Both the position numbers and the translations under genes were made by a program. Shown here in pieces: positions 5,785 to 7,531 of a stretch of 7,531 nucleotides of DNA (its first letter is position 1; the number at the start of each line of letters is the position of its first letter). This DNA comes from Halanaerobiaceae bacterium (GTDB lineage Bacteria; Bacillota; Halanaerobiia; Halanaerobiales; Halarsenatibacteraceae). The notes under the pieces were generated by a model. The model did no database searches, was not told the DNA's origin, and saw nothing but the letters and a program-made list of their open reading frames with translations. The DNA lies in the NCBI GenBank assembly GCA_003554685.1, contig PWHA01000261.1, positions 1 through 7,531 on the forward strand. The letters are read 5' to 3'.

Positions 5785-6483
5785 CTACTGTTCCAGATTC
5801 ATAAAGATCCAGACATCATTCTTCTCTCTTATTTCCTCGACCTCTGCTGGTGTGATATCAAACTGCTCAGCTACCTCCTCAGTTATAGCTTCGTTGTCAG
5901 GAAAGTCTTGCCCCTCCACTTCCATTATCAGATTATCATCCAGTGGCTCACCGGCTGTTATTGCCTGATTTATTTCCTGCCTCAGGTCAAACCAGGCTGC
6001 CCAGATACTTACCTCTTCTTCTGAAAGTTGGCTGTCCCAGTCCTTGGCTCTCAGACTCCAGAAATACTCCATTTTATCATAATCCCCGGTCTCCACTTCA
6101 GCAACCCGGCCTCCATCACCATAGGGAGCAAAAACCGCCTGTCCCAGGGTGTAATCCAGGCGTCCGTGGTATTCCTCATGATCATAATAACTGACAGCAA
6201 ATCCATTAAACTCCAGTTCATCCCTGGCCTTTTCCACAATTTTAATTGAGGTATGCTGAAGCTCCTCATAACTGGCCAGCTCTTCCACCAGCACATGATA
6301 GAGGTATCTTTTAACATCATTATGATGGGCTTCCTCTCTCTCCAGGATTTGATAATCAATTACCAGGGATTCATCCAGTTCAATATCCTCTCCTCCATTG
6401 CCGTAAATAAATATACCTATTACCATTACGGCCAGAAACACAATAAAAATTTCAGTCATTCTGTTCCTCTTTTTTGCCGGCAT
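5785..6483 (-). CDS. Membrane-anchored, highly acidic protein of unknown function
   Basis: The 232-residue protein starts with a basic stretch (PAKKRNR) and one membrane helix at about residues 11-28 (IFIVFLAVMVIGIFIYG), with no lipobox or clear cleavage site, so it is probably an anchored protein with its bulk outside the cell. The outer part has about 53 Asp/Glu and about 14 Lys/Arg. A first domain (about 40-145) has an alternating strand/helix look with KRYLYHVLV, then AVSYYD, then YTLGQAVFAP and TGDYDKMEY; from memory this resembles DUF4875-like domains, which I could not check. The C-terminal part (about 180-225), EVAEQFDITPAEVEEI, looks like a small helix-turn-helix-type repeat seen at the end of similar proteins. 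The frame is open to 6558, but ATG 6483 avoids overlap with the upstream gene, has GGGGGA 8 bases before it and places the membrane helix at the N-terminus. It lies 28 bases after the peptidase gene and is likely in the same transcript. Confidence 0.8.
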   Translation of the reverse strand: MPAKKRNRMTEIFIVFLAVMVIGIFIYGNGGEDIELDESLVIDYQILEREEAHHNDVKRYLYHVLVEELASYEELQHTSIKIVEKARDELEFNGFAVSYYDHEEYHGRLDYTLGQAVFAPYGDGGRVAEVETGDYDKMEYFWSLRAKDWDSQLSEEEVSIWAAWFDLRQEINQAITAGEPLDDNLIMEVEGQDFPDNEAITEEVAEQFDITPAEVEEIREKNDVWIFMNLEQ

Positions 6484-6511
6484 AATTAATTCCCCCGCTG
6501 AAAATTTGCTC

Positions 6512-7516
6512 TTATTTATCCTCACTTTCTGACAGATCAACATAGCCTGGATATCCATAAGCTGATTCTGTTTCTTTTATCGCTCTGATAATTGCTCTTG
6601 AAGTGACTTCCACTCCCAGAGAGGCCAGCAGGCTGAGGTCAGCCTCTACCGGACCCCGGGCCAGAACAAAGATCGTATCTCCATCCAGCATGGTATGAGA
6701 AGGCCTGACAGTCCTGGCAATAGCATCATGACATATACCGGCCAGCCGGGAGGCTCCCGAAGGTGAGAGCCTGGCGTTGGTAAAAACAGCTGCCAAAACT
6801 GTATTACCGGAAGTAAAATTACCGGCAGCCCGGGCAGCTGCCAATCTGACAAATGCTTCCCTGTCTTCTGCAGCCAGCAGTCCCTCCCGGCCGTTATTAT
6901 CAGTTCTGGCTCCGGCAATCAGCCTGCAGCTTTCGGGATCATAAACATCTCCCAGACAGTTCACTACAGCCAGGACGCCTATTTTTACATCACCCAGGCG
7001 ATAGAGAAACTGTCCGACACCGCCCTTCATCGCATTTTCCTGGCCGGCATATTTGCCGACTGTGGCACCTGTTCCGACACCATAGTTGCCATTTAACTGC
7101 TGGTCGGAAGCTGCCTTCAGACAGGCCTGATAACCCATTTTTCGATCCGGCCGGACTTTTTCCTCGCCGCAGTTTAAATCAAAGAGCACTGCGGCAGGTA
7201 CCAGAGGTACGGAGAATTCACCAGCAGCAAATCCTGAGCCTCTCTCCTCCAGATATTTCATAACCCCATCAGCTGCTGCCAGACCGAAGGCGCTTCCCCC
7301 GGTCAATAAAACTGCATTAATTTTCTCTGCCAGATTCCCCGGTTTAAGCAGATCCGTTTCCCTGGTTCCCGGAGCACCGCCCCTGACATCTACACCACCT
7401 GCAGCACCACCTTCAGGAATTACTACCGAACAGCCCGTTCCGGCTCTGCTGTCCTGAGCATGACCGATCCTAAAGCCCTCCATTTCTGTCAGAGAAATCT
7501 CCTCTAAATCTTCCAT
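6512..7516 (-). CDS. P1 (S58/DmpA-NylC type) family self-processing peptidase/amidase
   Basis: Members are N-terminal-nucleophile hydrolases that cut themselves into two chains to expose a catalytic Ser or Thr; known activities include aminopeptidase (DmpA), beta-peptidyl aminopeptidase (BapA) and nylon-oligomer hydrolase (NylC). The 334 residues cover the full family length (NylC 355). Visible: GFRIGHA (14-20), TGGSAFGL (72-79), VPAAVLFDL (104-112 region), GNYGVGTGATVGK (143-155), KGGVG (164-168), VVNCLGDVYDP (184-194), the predicted cleavage site Asn238/Thr239 in SGNTVLAAVFTNA, and Asp278 and Asp280 in MLDGDTIF. The Thr-to-Asp spacings (39 and 41) equal those recalled for NylC (Thr267, Asp306, Asp308), which supports an active, self-cleaving enzyme. 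No signal peptide is seen, so it is probably cytoplasmic. ATG 7516 is preceded by AGGAGG at 9 bases. The natural substrate cannot be told from the sequence, and neighbours do not reveal it. Confidence 0.92.
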   Translation of the reverse strand: MEDLEEISLTEMEGFRIGHAQDSRAGTGCSVVIPEGGAAGGVDVRGGAPGTRETDLLKPGNLAEKINAVLLTGGSAFGLAAADGVMKYLEERGSGFAAGEFSVPLVPAAVLFDLNCGEEKVRPDRKMGYQACLKAASDQQLNGNYGVGTGATVGKYAGQENAMKGGVGQFLYRLGDVKIGVLAVVNCLGDVYDPESCRLIAGARTDNNGREGLLAAEDREAFVRLAAARAAGNFTSGNTVLAAVFTNARLSPSGASRLAGICHDAIARTVRPSHTMLDGDTIFVLARGPVEADLSLLASLGVEVTSRAIIRAIKETESAYGYPGYVDLSESEDK

Positions 7517-7525
7517 CTTATTTTA

Positions 7526-7531
7526 CCTCCT
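7526..7531 (-). promoter_or_regulatory. Ribosome-binding site of the P1 peptidase gene
   Basis: AGGAGG on the minus strand, at the very edge of the window, lies 9 bases before ATG 7516 and fixes the start. Any promoter lies beyond the edge. Confidence 0.75.

Noticed and set aside
6484..6558. Upstream start at 6558 for the acidic membrane protein
   Set aside because: It would overlap the peptidase gene by 47 bases and place 25 extra residues before the anchor; ATG 6483 has a better ribosome-binding site.

Overview
The window reads as a piece of an anaerobic bacterial chromosome with every convincing gene on the minus strand. Heterodisulfide-reductase proteins, dense purine-rich ribosome-binding sites (GGAGG type), moderate-GC coding DNA with a very AT-rich intergenic region, and acidic proteins suggest an anaerobic Bacillota-type organism. 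The exported protein at 5785-6483 has about 53 Asp/Glu against about 14 Lys/Arg outside its membrane anchor, so a salt-adapted lineage (for example Halanaerobiales or Natranaerobiales) is plausible. That taxonomic guess is inference only.

Layout in transcription order (right to left). A P1/DmpA-type self-cleaving peptidase homologue (7516-6512) opens the window behind a strong ribosome-binding site. After 28 bases comes a membrane-anchored acidic protein of unknown function (6483-5785). Next is a helical, charged hypothetical protein (about 5731-4814) whose true start appears to be non-AUG. About 520 bases of AT-rich non-coding DNA follow (4295-4813), with several repeats and promoter-like boxes. 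The second block is sucC (4294-3206), sucD (3206-2346), hdrB (2283-1414) and hdrA (1412 to beyond the window's left edge). It is tightly packed: sucC and sucD overlap, sucD and hdrB are 62 bases apart, and hdrB and hdrA are 1 base apart.

How the genes may work together. SucCD interconverts succinyl-CoA and succinate with ATP formation. HdrB (two cysteine-rich CCG domains) and HdrA (FAD plus several iron-sulfur clusters) are the thiol/disulfide and flavin-bifurcating parts of a heterodisulfide-reductase-type complex. Their close packing suggests one transcript that joins a TCA-cycle substrate-level phosphorylation step to ferredoxin- or thiol-linked electron flow. The usual linker HdrC is not between them and could lie beyond the left edge. 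This sucCD-hdrBA arrangement is the most interesting aspect of the window. No RNA genes, CRISPR arrays, transposases or phage genes were seen.
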